DNA of 64,000 nucleotides from Actinomyces capricornis. Lineage in GTDB: Bacteria > Actinomycetota > Actinomycetes > Actinomycetales > Actinomycetaceae. Location of the stretch: positions 558,001 through 622,000 of the forward strand of contig NZ_AP025017.1 in the NCBI RefSeq assembly GCF_019974135.1, given 5' to 3'. Positions 15,213-23,667 of this stretch are shown here, piece after piece. A model generated the notes under the pieces. The model worked only from the letters and a program-made list of their open reading frames with translations. It searched no databases and had not been told where the DNA came from. Position numbers and translations under genes: made by a program. Positions within the stretch are counted from its first letter, which is position 1, and every line of letters begins with the position of its first letter.

Positions 15213-16940
15213 TCAGGCGCCCGAGGACAGGCGCCAGGCGGCGGCACGCTCCCGCTCGCGCCAGTAGCGGGCGTAGCGCCCGCCCGCGGCCATGAGCTCC
15301 TCATGGGTGCCGACCTGCTCCACGCGGCCGTCCGCCCCCAGGGCGACGATCTGATCGGCGCGACGCACGGTGCTGAGCTTGTGGGCGATGGCGATGACCG
15401 TGGAGCGCCGGGCCAGGGACTCCATGGCGCCCACCACCCGCGCCTCATTGGCGGGGTCCAGGGCGGAGGTGGCCTCGTCGAACAGGACGATGGGGGCGCG
15501 CTTGAGCAGGGCGCGGGCGATGGCCACGCGCTGGCGCTCGCCGCCCGACAGGCGGCTGCCGCCCTCCCCCACCCGGGTCCGCCAGCCCTCGGGCAGGCGG
15601 GCGACGATCTCCTCGACCCCGGCGTCGCGGGCGGCCCGGCGCACCTCCTCCCGGCTCGCCTCGACACGGCCCACGCGGATATTCGCCTCCAGGGTGTCGT
15701 CGAAGAGGTAGACGTCCTGGAAGACCATGGACAGCCTCTCCATGAGGTCGGCACTGGTCAGCTCGCGCACGTCGACGCCGTCGACCCTCACCACGCCGGC
15801 ATCGACGTCGTAGAAGCGGGCGATGAGGCGGGTCACGGTCGTCTTGCCCGATCCGGAGGGGCCGACCAGGGCGGTGAAGGTGCCCGGCTCGGCCCGCAGG
15901 CTCACCCCTTGCAGGACAGGCTCGGCGCCGTAGGAGAACCGCACGTCCTCCAGGACCACCTGACCGGGGCTGGTGGCCGGCGCCGAGGCCTCGGGCTCGA
16001 CCAGCTCCGGGGCGTCCAGGACCCGGCGCAGGCGGGCGCTCTGAGCCTGGGCCGGCCGGATCCCGAAGGACATGGAGACCACCTGGTCCAGTGGCTGGAT
16101 GAAGCGCAGGCCGATGCCGATGAGCGCCACGGCCTGATAGGAGCCGACCTGGCCTCCCACCACCAGGGCCGCCACCAGGATCACCAGGACTGCCAGGAGC
16201 GCCTGGACGGCCACGCCCGCCAGCCCCAGGGCCAGGACGGAGACGAGGAACCGGGACAGGCCAGTGCGGCGCTCGGACTCCAGGGCAGTGATGAGGGGCT
16301 CATAGGAGTCCGCGCGCCCGCAGGAGCGCAGGGCCCCCTGGGCGCGGGCGAACTCGATGACCCGGTCATTGACCTCCACCTCGCAGGCGTGGGAGCGGGC
16401 CTCCGCGGCGTCGCCCATGCGGCTCGCGCCGATGACCGCCAGGGCGAACAGCGGGGCGCAGGCGGTCAGTGCCGCGCCCAGGCGCCAGTCGATGAACCAC
16501 GAGCCCACGGCCATGGCCGCGCACTGGCTGACGGCCACCAGGAAGAGGGGGAGCATATGCGCCAGCAGGCCGCCCAGGTCCATCACGCCCTTGCCCGCCA
16601 ACTGGGAGAGCTCACCCCGCCTCGGGGTGTCGAACCACCCCAGCGGCAGGCGCGTGAGCTTGTCACCCAGGGCGATGTTGAGCCGGCGCAGGATGTCGAA
16701 GGCGGCCTCGTAGCTGGCCCGGGCCAGGAAGTACTGGAGGGTTGAGGCCAGGGCCGCCAGAGCGGCCAGCGCGCCGAGCCATCCCCAGGGCGAGCGGCCC
16801 AGGACCATGGCGTCGACGATCGGCAGGAGCAGCAGGGCCGCCACACCCTGGGCCAGTCCCGCCACCACGGAGAGCACCACCATGATGGTGACCTGGCGGC
16901 GGCCCTCGTCGGACATGAGGGAGACGATGGAGCGGATCAT
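15213..16940 (-). CDS. ABC transporter half-molecule, membrane plus ATPase domain (second subunit)
   Basis: A 575-residue exporter-fold half transporter. Six membrane segments occupy about residues 15-310, and the ATPase domain follows: Walker A (GPSGSGKTTVTRL), Q-loop (MVFQDVYLFDDTLEANIR), signature RLSGGERQRVAIARAL, Walker B (PIVLFDEATSALDP) and H-loop (IAHKLSTVRRAD). The start at 16940 overlaps the stop of the upstream half transporter (ATGA), so the pair should form a heterodimer. Such pairs include the mycobacterial IrtAB siderophore importer and many drug or peptide exporters. No SIP domain is present, so the direction and substrate remain open. It converges with the TetR gene ending at 15175. 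Confidence 0.88.
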   Translation of the reverse strand: MIRSIVSLMSDEGRRQVTIMVVLSVVAGLAQGVAALLLLPIVDAMVLGRSPWGWLGALAALAALASTLQYFLARASYEAAFDILRRLNIALGDKLTRLPLGWFDTPRRGELSQLAGKGVMDLGGLLAHMLPLFLVAVSQCAAMAVGSWFIDWRLGAALTACAPLFALAVIGASRMGDAAEARSHACEVEVNDRVIEFARAQGALRSCGRADSYEPLITALESERRTGLSRFLVSVLALGLAGVAVQALLAVLVILVAALVVGGQVGSYQAVALIGIGLRFIQPLDQVVSMSFGIRPAQAQSARLRRVLDAPELVEPEASAPATSPGQVVLEDVRFSYGAEPVLQGVSLRAEPGTFTALVGPSGSGKTTVTRLIARFYDVDAGVVRVDGVDVRELTSADLMERLSMVFQDVYLFDDTLEANIRVGRVEASREEVRRAARDAGVEEIVARLPEGWRTRVGEGGSRLSGGERQRVAIARALLKRAPIVLFDEATSALDPANEARVVGAMESLARRSTVIAIAHKLSTVRRADQIVALGADGRVEQVGTHEELMAAGGRYARYWRERERAAAWRLSSGA

Positions 16941-18889
16941 GGCCTGTCCTCCCGGGTGCTGCTCGGGCCGGCGGGCCGGGCCTGCGGGGAGGCCCCCGGG
17001 CCGGAGGCGCTGCGGCCGACGGCGTCCGGCGGGGGGCCTGGAGGAGCGCCCGTCGGGGCGGCCGGCGCCGCGGCCCGCCACAGGGCGGCGTAGGCGGGGT
17101 CGGCCATGAGCTCGTCGTGGGTGCCGACGGCGACCAGGCGCCCACGCTCCAGCAGGGCCACCTGGTCGGCGTTGACCAGTGCGGCCGGGCGGTGGGCGAT
17201 GACCAGGACGGTGCGCCCGCGCACCAGCTCGCTCAGGGCGTCCTGGATGGCCGCCTCGGACTCGGGGTCGGCGAAGGCGGTGGCCTCATCGAGGATGAGG
17301 ACGGGGGCGTCGGCCAGGATGGCCCGGGCGATGGCCACGCGCTGGGCCTGCCCGCCGGACAGGTCGGCGCCCCGGCCCAGGACCGTGTCGTAGCCCTGCG
17401 GCAGGGCCATGATGACCTCGTCGATCTGGGCGGCGCGGGCGGCGGCGCGGACCTGCTCCAGGTCGGCCCCGGGCCGGGCCAGGCGGATGTTGTCCACCAG
17501 CGGGAGGGTCAGCAGCTGGGCGTCCTGGAGGACGAAGGCGACATGCCGGTAGAGCTCGCGGGCGGGCACGTCGCGCAGGTCGACCCCGCCCAGGGTCACA
17601 CGCCCCTGCGTGGGATCGTTGAATCGGGCCAGGAGGGTGGCCAGGGTGGACTTGCCCGACCCGGAGGCGCCCACGAGGGCCGTGACCGTGCCGGGCCTGA
17701 GGGTCAGGCTCACCCCGTCCAGGGCGCGGGTGGCGCCGTAGTCGAAAGAGACGTCCTCGAAGCGGATCTCGCCGTCCCGGGGGCTGCGGGCCCGGGCCGG
17801 CTCGGGCAGGGGCTCGGTGCTCAGGACATCCATGATGCGCAGGGCCGCGGCCCCGGCGATCCGGTTGTTCCAGGACGACCAGCCCAGGGTGTCGATGGCG
17901 CTGGGCAGCACCAGGGCGATGAGGCAGGTGGCCAGCACCTGGAGGGGGTCGACCCACCCGGCGCGCACCATGGCCGCGCCCCCGGACAGGTTGACCAGGA
18001 GGATGACCGCCGGGGCGATGACGGAGGTGGCCAGGGCGTTGGAGCGCAGCATGGGGGCGCACCAGGCGCGGTAGTACTCGGCCATGTCCTGCGCCGCCCG
18101 GGTGTAGCGCTGGTGGGCGCGTCCGGCGCGGCCGAAGGCCTTGACCACGGCGATGCCGCTGACGAGCTCGACGATGCGGGCCGAGACATCGGCCAGCATC
18201 GCGTCGACCTTTCGGGTCAGGTCCCCCATGCCGCGCATCGACCAGGCCTGGATGGCGGCGTAGACCGGCAGGGTGGCCACGGCCAGCAGGCCCAGGCGCC
18301 AGTCGATGACGAGGGCGTAGAGGAGCGCGGCCAGCGGCATGACGATGGCCGCGGTGTACTCCACGTACTGGTGGGCCACGAGGTAGTGCAGGTCGTGGGC
18401 GTCGTTCTGGACGGCCTTGCGCACCCGGCCGGAGGAGGACTCGGTGAACCAGGACAGCGGGGCGCGGGCCATGACCTCCACGATGCGGGTGCGCAGCTGG
18501 GCCGCGAGCCTCAGGTCGCCCACGTGGGTGACGCTCAGGGCCAGGAAGTACAGGACGAGCCTGGCTGCCAGACCTCCCAGGATGAGGGCCACAGCGTCCT
18601 GCACCCTGCCGGCATGCGGGTCCTGCCCCGCGGCGTGGGCGTCGAGCAGGATCCGGCCCAGGTGCAGGAGCCCCGCATAGGGGGCGAGGGCGCAGACCGC
18701 TGACAGGGCCGACAGGAGCATGCCCACCATGAGGTAGCCGCGCACCGGGCGCAGCAGGTCCTTGAGGGCGGCCTTCCCGGCGCGGGCCTCGGGAGGGGCT
18801 CCGCCATCCTGGCCGGTGGGAGTCTCGGCGGTCGTCGTGGCCGCTGGATCGGCGCTGCGGGACAGGGTGGGAGAGGTGGAGTCAGCCAT
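16937..18889 (-). CDS. ABC transporter half-molecule, membrane plus ATPase domain (first subunit)
   Basis: A 650-residue half transporter with a Thr/Ala/Pro-rich cytoplasmic N-terminus (about 45 residues), six membrane segments and an ATPase domain: Walker A (GASGSGKSTLATL), Q-loop (FVLQDAQLLTLPLVDNIR), signature DLSGGQAQRVAIARAI, Walker B (PVLILDEATAFADP) and H-loop (IAHRPAALVNAD). The EATAFADPESE form is characteristic of the YbtP/IrtA/SbnA-like siderophore group, which supports an iron-siderophore role; ordinary drug export is the alternative. The last 50 residues are a Pro/Ala/Gly-rich tail. It is the first gene of the operon and has a clear promoter at 18930-18958. Confidence 0.88.
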   Translation of the reverse strand: MADSTSPTLSRSADPAATTTAETPTGQDGGAPPEARAGKAALKDLLRPVRGYLMVGMLLSALSAVCALAPYAGLLHLGRILLDAHAAGQDPHAGRVQDAVALILGGLAARLVLYFLALSVTHVGDLRLAAQLRTRIVEVMARAPLSWFTESSSGRVRKAVQNDAHDLHYLVAHQYVEYTAAIVMPLAALLYALVIDWRLGLLAVATLPVYAAIQAWSMRGMGDLTRKVDAMLADVSARIVELVSGIAVVKAFGRAGRAHQRYTRAAQDMAEYYRAWCAPMLRSNALATSVIAPAVILLVNLSGGAAMVRAGWVDPLQVLATCLIALVLPSAIDTLGWSSWNNRIAGAAALRIMDVLSTEPLPEPARARSPRDGEIRFEDVSFDYGATRALDGVSLTLRPGTVTALVGASGSGKSTLATLLARFNDPTQGRVTLGGVDLRDVPARELYRHVAFVLQDAQLLTLPLVDNIRLARPGADLEQVRAAARAAQIDEVIMALPQGYDTVLGRGADLSGGQAQRVAIARAILADAPVLILDEATAFADPESEAAIQDALSELVRGRTVLVIAHRPAALVNADQVALLERGRLVAVGTHDELMADPAYAALWRAAAPAAPTGAPPGPPPDAVGRSASGPGASPQARPAGPSSTREDRP

Positions 18890-18923
18890 GAGAGCCGTCC
18901 TGGCTTGAGGTGGTCCTTAGTTA

Positions 18924-18958
18924 ATCGTGACGATAGTTCTCTATTAGACGGCCGTCAA
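18924..18958 (-). promoter_or_regulatory. promoter and overlapping palindrome for the ABC half-transporter operon
   Basis: On the minus strand, TTGACG (18953-18958), a 17-nt spacer and TATCGT (18930-18935) form a near-consensus promoter, with about 35 nt of leader. The palindrome ATCGT-G-ACGAT (18924-18934) covers the -10 and initiation region and would be a suitable repressor site. It does not match the iron-box consensus. Confidence 0.6.
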
Positions 18959-18971
18959 CCGGTGACGGCGC

Positions 18972-19034
18972 CCCGGCCCGACGGCGGCGACCCACCGCGC
19001 AACCCACCGGGCGGCGCACCGCCGTCGGGCCGGG
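18972..19034. repeat. 16-bp perfect inverted repeat in a divergent intergenic region
   Basis: Arms 18972-18987 and 19019-19034 are perfect complements separated by 31 nt, between the ABC operon promoter and the HisN-like gene. The loop is C-rich (two CCCACCG-like blocks). It may limit read-through between divergent promoters; no other role can be shown. Confidence 0.5.
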
Positions 19035-19119
19035 CCCATCGCCGGCCGTGGCGGCCCGCGCCCCGCCCGCCACCCGTGCTCCTCCCACAGAGGCCCAGCG
19101 TCACCGTTACCGTGGTGCC

Positions 19120-19935
19120 ATGAGTCCCAAGCCCTCCTCCCCCGAGCGCCGGTGGCGCGACGACCTGCACCTGGCGCACACGATCGCCGACCAGGTGGAC
19201 CGCCTGACCCAGGCGCGCTTCGACGCCGGGAGCTTCACCGTGGAGACCAAGCCGGACCTCACGCCCGTCACCGAGGCGGACCGGGAGGCCGAGCGGGCCA
19301 TCCGCGAGCGCCTGGGCAGGGCCCGGGTGCGCGACTCGGTGCTGGGCGAGGAGATGCCCACGACCGGGCACTCCCCGCGCCAGTGGGTCATCGACCCCAT
19401 CGACGGCACGAAGAACTTCGTGCGGGGGGTGCCGGTATGGGCCACCCTCATCGCCCTGGTCGAGGACGGCCAGGCCGTCGTCGGGCTGGTCTCGGCGCCC
19501 GCGCTGGGACGGCGGTGGTGGGCGGTCAAGGGCGGCGGGGCCTGGAGCGGGCGCTCGCTGAGCTCGGCGCGGCGCCTGTCGGTGTCCAGGGTGGCACGGC
19601 TCTCCGACGCCTCCCTGTCCTACTCCTCCCTGTCGGGCTGGGCCGCGGCGCGCCGCCTGCGCGGGATGCTGGGGCTGATGCAGTCGTGCTGGCGCACCCG
19701 CGCCTACGGGGACTTCTGGTCCTACATGCTCCTGGCCGAGGGCGCGGTGGACCTGGCGGCCGAGCCCGAGCTGGAGCTCTACGACATGGCCGCCCTGGTG
19801 CCGGTGGTCACCGAGGCCGGCGGCACCTTCACCTCGCTGTCCTGGGAGCCCGGGCCCTTCGGCGGCAGCGCGGTGGCCTCCAACACCCTGCTGCACGGCG
19901 AGATCATGGAGCGGCTGGGCAACGAGACCGACTGA
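19120..19935 (+). CDS. hisN: inositol monophosphatase-family protein, probable histidinol-phosphatase
   Basis: A 271-residue magnesium-dependent phosphatase of the IMPase fold. Metal-binding motifs are visible in order: the GEE region (DSVLGEEMP), WVIDPIDGTKNFVRG and LELYDMAALVPVVTEAGG (the usual WDxAA appears as YDMAA). Actinobacterial proteins of this type include HisN, which removes phosphate from histidinol phosphate in histidine synthesis; inositol-1-phosphate or 3'-phosphoadenosine phosphatases are alternatives. The ATG at 19120 has no Shine-Dalgarno but a -10-like TACCGT ends 6 nt upstream, indicating a leaderless mRNA. No other histidine gene is adjacent, so the specific symbol is tentative. 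Confidence 0.8.
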   Translation: MSPKPSSPERRWRDDLHLAHTIADQVDRLTQARFDAGSFTVETKPDLTPVTEADREAERAIRERLGRARVRDSVLGEEMPTTGHSPRQWVIDPIDGTKNFVRGVPVWATLIALVEDGQAVVGLVSAPALGRRWWAVKGGGAWSGRSLSSARRLSVSRVARLSDASLSYSSLSGWAAARRLRGMLGLMQSCWRTRAYGDFWSYMLLAEGAVDLAAEPELELYDMAALVPVVTEAGGTFTSLSWEPGPFGGSAVASNTLLHGEIMERLGNETD

Positions 19936-20094
19936 CGCCACCGGGCCCACCGGGCACCGGCCTGAGGGCGGTGCCACAGCCGCTCGCGCCGCTGCGGGAG
20001 GCGGTGGGCCGGGCGGGACCGGTAGCCTTCCGCGTGGGCCTGCGAGACGCATGGCCGACCCGCTCCACCCGCCCCCAACCACCTGGGAGTTCCA

Positions 20095-20931
20095 TTGAAC
20101 TGGCTGCACGCCGTCATTCTCGGCATCGTCGAGGGCATCACCGAGTTCCTGCCCATCTCGTCGACCGGGCACCTCAACATCGTCGAGAAGCTGCTGGGCT
20201 ACGACATCGACAACGCCGGCATGACCGCCTTCACCGCGGTCATCCAGATCGGGGCGATCCTGGCGGCGGTGGTGTACTTCTGGGGTGACATCGTGCGCAT
20301 CGTGACCGCCTGGTGCAAGGGCCTGGTGGATAAGGAGGCCCGCCAGGACCCGGACTACACCCTGGGCTGGGGGGTGATCCTGGGCTCGATCCCGGTGGCC
20401 GTGGTGGGCCTGGTGCTGGAGGACTTCATCGAGGTCACCGCCCGCTCCCTGTGGATCATCGCCGGGGCGCTCATCGTGTGGTCGGCGGTGATGTGGCTGG
20501 CCGACCGCCAGCAGAACCTGACCAAGGGCATGCGGGACGTGACCATCAAGGACGCGCTCATCATCGGCGCCTTCCAGGCCCTGGCCCCGGTGCTGCCGGG
20601 CATCTCCCGCTCCGGGGCGACGATCTCGGCGGGCCTGTTCCTGCGCTTCGACCGGGTGACGGCCACGCGCCTGTCCTTCTTCATGGGCATCCCCGCCCTG
20701 GTGGCGGCGGGCCTCATGCAGGCGGTCACCTCCGCCGACGAGATCGGCGCGACGGTGGGCTGGCCGGCCACGATCATCGCCACCATCACCTCCGGCCTGG
20801 TGGCCTACGCCACCATCGCCTGGCTGCTGCGCTTCGTCTCCTCCAACAAGTTCACCTCCTTCCTCATCTACCGCGTGGTCCTGGGCCTGATCATCATCGC
20901 CCTGGTCGCCACCGGCACCATCGCCGCCTGA
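20095..20931 (+). CDS. uppP: undecaprenyl-diphosphate phosphatase
   Basis: A 278-residue membrane enzyme that dephosphorylates undecaprenyl pyrophosphate to recycle the lipid carrier for peptidoglycan and wall polymers, and gives bacitracin tolerance when abundant. The two family signatures are present: GIVEGITEFLPISSTGH near the N-terminus and VLPGISRSGATISAGLFLRF in the second half, with about seven to eight membrane segments. Translation starts at a TTG (20095) with GGGA 7 nt upstream; no better start exists because the family begins at this point. It is followed by a strong hairpin. Confidence 0.95.
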   Translation: MNWLHAVILGIVEGITEFLPISSTGHLNIVEKLLGYDIDNAGMTAFTAVIQIGAILAAVVYFWGDIVRIVTAWCKGLVDKEARQDPDYTLGWGVILGSIPVAVVGLVLEDFIEVTARSLWIIAGALIVWSAVMWLADRQQNLTKGMRDVTIKDALIIGAFQALAPVLPGISRSGATISAGLFLRFDRVTATRLSFFMGIPALVAAGLMQAVTSADEIGATVGWPATIIATITSGLVAYATIAWLLRFVSSNKFTSFLIYRVVLGLIIIALVATGTIAA

Positions 20932-20972
20932 CGGCGGCGCGGCCCACGGCGCCCCCTCCCCCCGGGCCCCGG

Positions 20973-21017
20973 CCCCTGCGCGGCACAGGATCGGCCCGAT
21001 CCTGTGCGGCGCAGGGG
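20973..21017. terminator. 22-bp hairpin after uppP
   Basis: Arms 20973-20994 and 20996-21017 pair at 21 of 22 positions with only one base between them, so the hairpin closes with a minimal loop. It begins 41 nt after the uppP stop and has no U-tract. It ends 23 bp before the next start, so it also overlaps that gene's promoter region. Confidence 0.7.
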
Positions 21018-21039
21018 TCTGCCCGCGTAGCCTGGGGGC

Positions 21040-22227
21040 ATGGAGTCCTTCGACGAGGTCCTGGCCGCGGCGGCGCGCGAGGTCTTCCCCGGTGCCGAAC
21101 TCACCTTCGAGGACCACCTCTACCTGCGCGTCGTCGAGCCCGACGGCCGCCTCCTGCAGGTCATGTGCTCCGAGCCGGAGCGCAACAGCCGGGGCATGCC
21201 CTTCCAGGAGCGCGTGCGCCACACCTCGGACTACCTCACCCTGTTCAAGGAGAACAGGGCCACCGACTCGCCCCGGTGGGACGGGCTCATGCCCCTGGTG
21301 CGCCCGGCGGTCTTCACCCACCAGCGCGTCGGGGGCATAGCGACCCTCCTCCACTTCCCCCTGGGCACCCACCTCGTCCAGGTGGTCGGGGAGGACCACC
21401 CCCAGATCACCAATCTGGTCCACCACCGGGACCTGGACCGGTGGGAGGCCCGGCCCGCGGATCTGCTGCGGGCGGCGCGCGCCAATATCAAGCGGGAGGG
21501 GTTCTTCACCGACATCATGCCGATCGGGGCCACCGGCCAGGGCGCGGCCTTCGTCGTCGAGCCCTACGGGTACCAGGCCTCCTGCCTGGCCTTCCCCGAC
21601 CTGTTCGCCGGCCCGATCGGCGCGGTCGCCAACCCGCTCGAGGGCCCCTCGCGCCCCCTGGTCTTCGCCCCCAGCCGCAACGAGGCCTTCATCGTGCCCG
21701 AGGCCGATGAGGCCGCCCTCGAGGCGGCGCTGGCCTACGCCGCCGAGGTCTACACCGATGACCCGCGCTCCATGCTCCCGGCCCCGCTGGTCCACCACGA
21801 CGGCGCCCTGGTGCCCTGGCGGCGCCCGGGCCACCCGCTGGCCGAGCGGTCCTGGAGGCAGTGGCGCTGCTTCGTGCGCGACCAGTACCACTCCCAGGCC
21901 CTCTACCTCACCGGCGATGAGGAGCATGCGTGCTCCCTGGCCGAGCAGGGCCTGCGCATGATCCCGGTGGCGGGCCAGGGCGCCGGCCCCACCCACGCGG
22001 TCCTCCTGCCCGGCCTCGACGGCGCCCTGGTGCCCGAGGTGGAATACCTGGACCTGCACGGAGAGCGGGAGCGGCTCGTCGTGCCCTGGCGGGCGGCCCT
22101 GGAGCACATGGCCCTGCTCGAGGACACCGCCTACTGCCCCACCCGGTGGCGCCTGTGGCACTGGCCCGAGGACACCTGGGAGCGGCTGCGGGCCGCCCGG
22201 GTCGACCCCGGGGCCCTGGAGGGCTGA
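21040..22227 (+). CDS. conserved-looking protein of unknown function
   Basis: A 395-residue protein I do not recognise. It is soluble, acidic and without a signal peptide or membrane segment. It seems to have two similar-sized lobes: an N-terminal part with a FEDHLYLRVVEPDGRLLQVM strand region and a C-terminal part with TRWRLWHWPEDTWERLR. It has many Trp, His and Pro residues but no obvious catalytic motif. Its general build resembles DUF1444-type proteins, but this is only an impression. Codon use is normal for the window. TAGCCT lies 6 nt before the ATG, so the gene is probably leaderless and has its own promoter behind the uppP terminator. Confidence 0.7.
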   Translation: MESFDEVLAAAAREVFPGAELTFEDHLYLRVVEPDGRLLQVMCSEPERNSRGMPFQERVRHTSDYLTLFKENRATDSPRWDGLMPLVRPAVFTHQRVGGIATLLHFPLGTHLVQVVGEDHPQITNLVHHRDLDRWEARPADLLRAARANIKREGFFTDIMPIGATGQGAAFVVEPYGYQASCLAFPDLFAGPIGAVANPLEGPSRPLVFAPSRNEAFIVPEADEAALEAALAYAAEVYTDDPRSMLPAPLVHHDGALVPWRRPGHPLAERSWRQWRCFVRDQYHSQALYLTGDEEHACSLAEQGLRMIPVAGQGAGPTHAVLLPGLDGALVPEVEYLDLHGERERLVVPWRAALEHMALLEDTAYCPTRWRLWHWPEDTWERLRAARVDPGALEG

Positions 22228-22305
22228 GCCGGGCCTCCGCCGCGCCGGTGCGCCTGCGGCTCAAGTGCTGCGATACGTGTCGTACCCCTGTGAGAGGGTT
22301 CGGGC

Positions 22306-23667
22306 ATGCGGATCCTCCACACCTCGGACTGGCACCTGGGGCGCACCTTCCACGGCCAGGTGCTCGACGACGCCCACGCGGCCTTCGCCGACCACCTCGT
22401 CGAGCTGGTCGCCGCCGAGTCGGTCGACGCCGTCCTGGTCTCCGGGGATGTCTACGACCGCGCCGTGCCCCCGGCGGCCTGCGTCACCCTGCTCGATGAG
22501 ACCCTGCGGCGCCTGACCGAGCGCACCCGGGTGGTGATGACCCCCGGCAACCACGACTCCGCCCACCGCCTGGGCTTCGCCGCCGACCTCATGCGCGAGC
22601 GCCTCCTCATCCGCGCCCGCACCGCCGGCCTGGACCGCGGCATCGTCCTGCCCGATGCCTCCGGCCGCGAGGCCGCCATCGTCCACGCCCTGCCCTACCT
22701 GGATCCCGACGCCGCCCGTGAGGCCCTGCCCCCGCTGCTGGCCCAGCGCCTCGGGGAGCGCACCGGCCCGCCCGACGACGCCGCGGGCGGCCAGGCTCCC
22801 GGGGCCGGGGAGGAGTCCGGAGACGGCGATGCCGGCCCCCGCCGGCCGGAGCGCCTTCCCCGCTCCCATGAGGCGGTGGTCAGTGCCGCTCTGCGGCTGG
22901 TGGCCGCGGATCTGGAGCGCCGGCGCGCCGGCCGCGGCGAGCGCCTGCCCAGCGTGCTCATGGCCCACGCCTTCGTCGTCGGGGGCACCGCCAGCCAGTC
23001 CGAGCGGGACATCCGGGTCGGCGGGGTCGACGCCGTGCCCTCCCAGGTCTTCACCACCATGGGCGGCTCCCCCGCGGCGCAGGCCAGCGGAGGCCTGGAC
23101 TATGTCGCCCTGGGCCACCTCCACCGCCCCCAGGAGCTGCGCCCGCCCCGCGCCGAGCCGGGGGCAGCCACCGATCAGGCGGCTCCTGCCACCTGCGGGC
23201 GGGCGCCGCGCCTGGTCTACTCCGGCTCCCCCATCGCCTTGTCCTTCGATGAGGCCGATGCCGCCAAGTCCTCGGTGCTGGTGGATATCGGGCCTGAGGG
23301 CGTCACCGGCCTGGAGCGCATCGCCGTACCCGTGCGGCATCGGGTGCGCACCCTGGAGGGTGGCATGGACCAACTGCTGGCCACCCCGGACGACGGCTCC
23401 TGGGTCAGGATCATCCTCAGCGGCGAGCGCCCGCCGGGGGCACTGGCCCAGCTCAAGGCCCACTTCCCCGGACTGCTGGCCTTCAGCCACCAGGCGCCCG
23501 AGCGGCCCCGGGGCGAGCGGGTGGCGGTCACCGCGGCCGCCGACCCCCTGGAGATCAGTGCGGGCTTCCTGGACGACGTCGGCCAGCGCGCCCCCAGCCG
23601 GGCCGAGCGGGAGGTCCTGCGGGAGGCCTACGAGTCCGCCCTGGCGGCGGGAAGGAGCCGGCAGTGA
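22306..23667 (+). CDS. sbcD: exonuclease subunit SbcD (Mre11-type nuclease)
   Basis: A 453-residue metallophosphoesterase, the nuclease of the SbcCD complex that opens DNA hairpins and protein-blocked ends. All metal-site motifs are present: HTSDWHLG, SGDVYDRA, TPGNHDSAHRLG, HAFVVGG and YVALGHLHRPQ. The C-terminal capping region is less conserved and includes an acidic linker (about residues 155-185). GAGAGGG lies 7 nt before the ATG. Its end overlaps the sbcC start as GTGA, giving coupled translation. Given the number of long palindromes in this window, this hairpin nuclease is of interest. Confidence 0.95.
   Translation: MRILHTSDWHLGRTFHGQVLDDAHAAFADHLVELVAAESVDAVLVSGDVYDRAVPPAACVTLLDETLRRLTERTRVVMTPGNHDSAHRLGFAADLMRERLLIRARTAGLDRGIVLPDASGREAAIVHALPYLDPDAAREALPPLLAQRLGERTGPPDDAAGGQAPGAGEESGDGDAGPRRPERLPRSHEAVVSAALRLVAADLERRRAGRGERLPSVLMAHAFVVGGTASQSERDIRVGGVDAVPSQVFTTMGGSPAAQASGGLDYVALGHLHRPQELRPPRAEPGAATDQAAPATCGRAPRLVYSGSPIALSFDEADAAKSSVLVDIGPEGVTGLERIAVPVRHRVRTLEGGMDQLLATPDDGSWVRIILSGERPPGALAQLKAHFPGLLAFSHQAPERPRGERVAVTAAADPLEISAGFLDDVGQRAPSRAEREVLREAYESALAAGRSRQ

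Noticed and set aside
18905-18935. Iron box upstream of the ABC half-transporter operon
   Set aside because: TTAGTTAATCGTGACGATA matches the DtxR consensus poorly; only a simple palindrome over the -10 is supported.
18955-22161. A 1068-codon minus-strand open frame over hisN, uppP and the gene at 21040
   Set aside because: Low-complexity Gly/Arg/His composition without domains, opposite to three recognisable genes.
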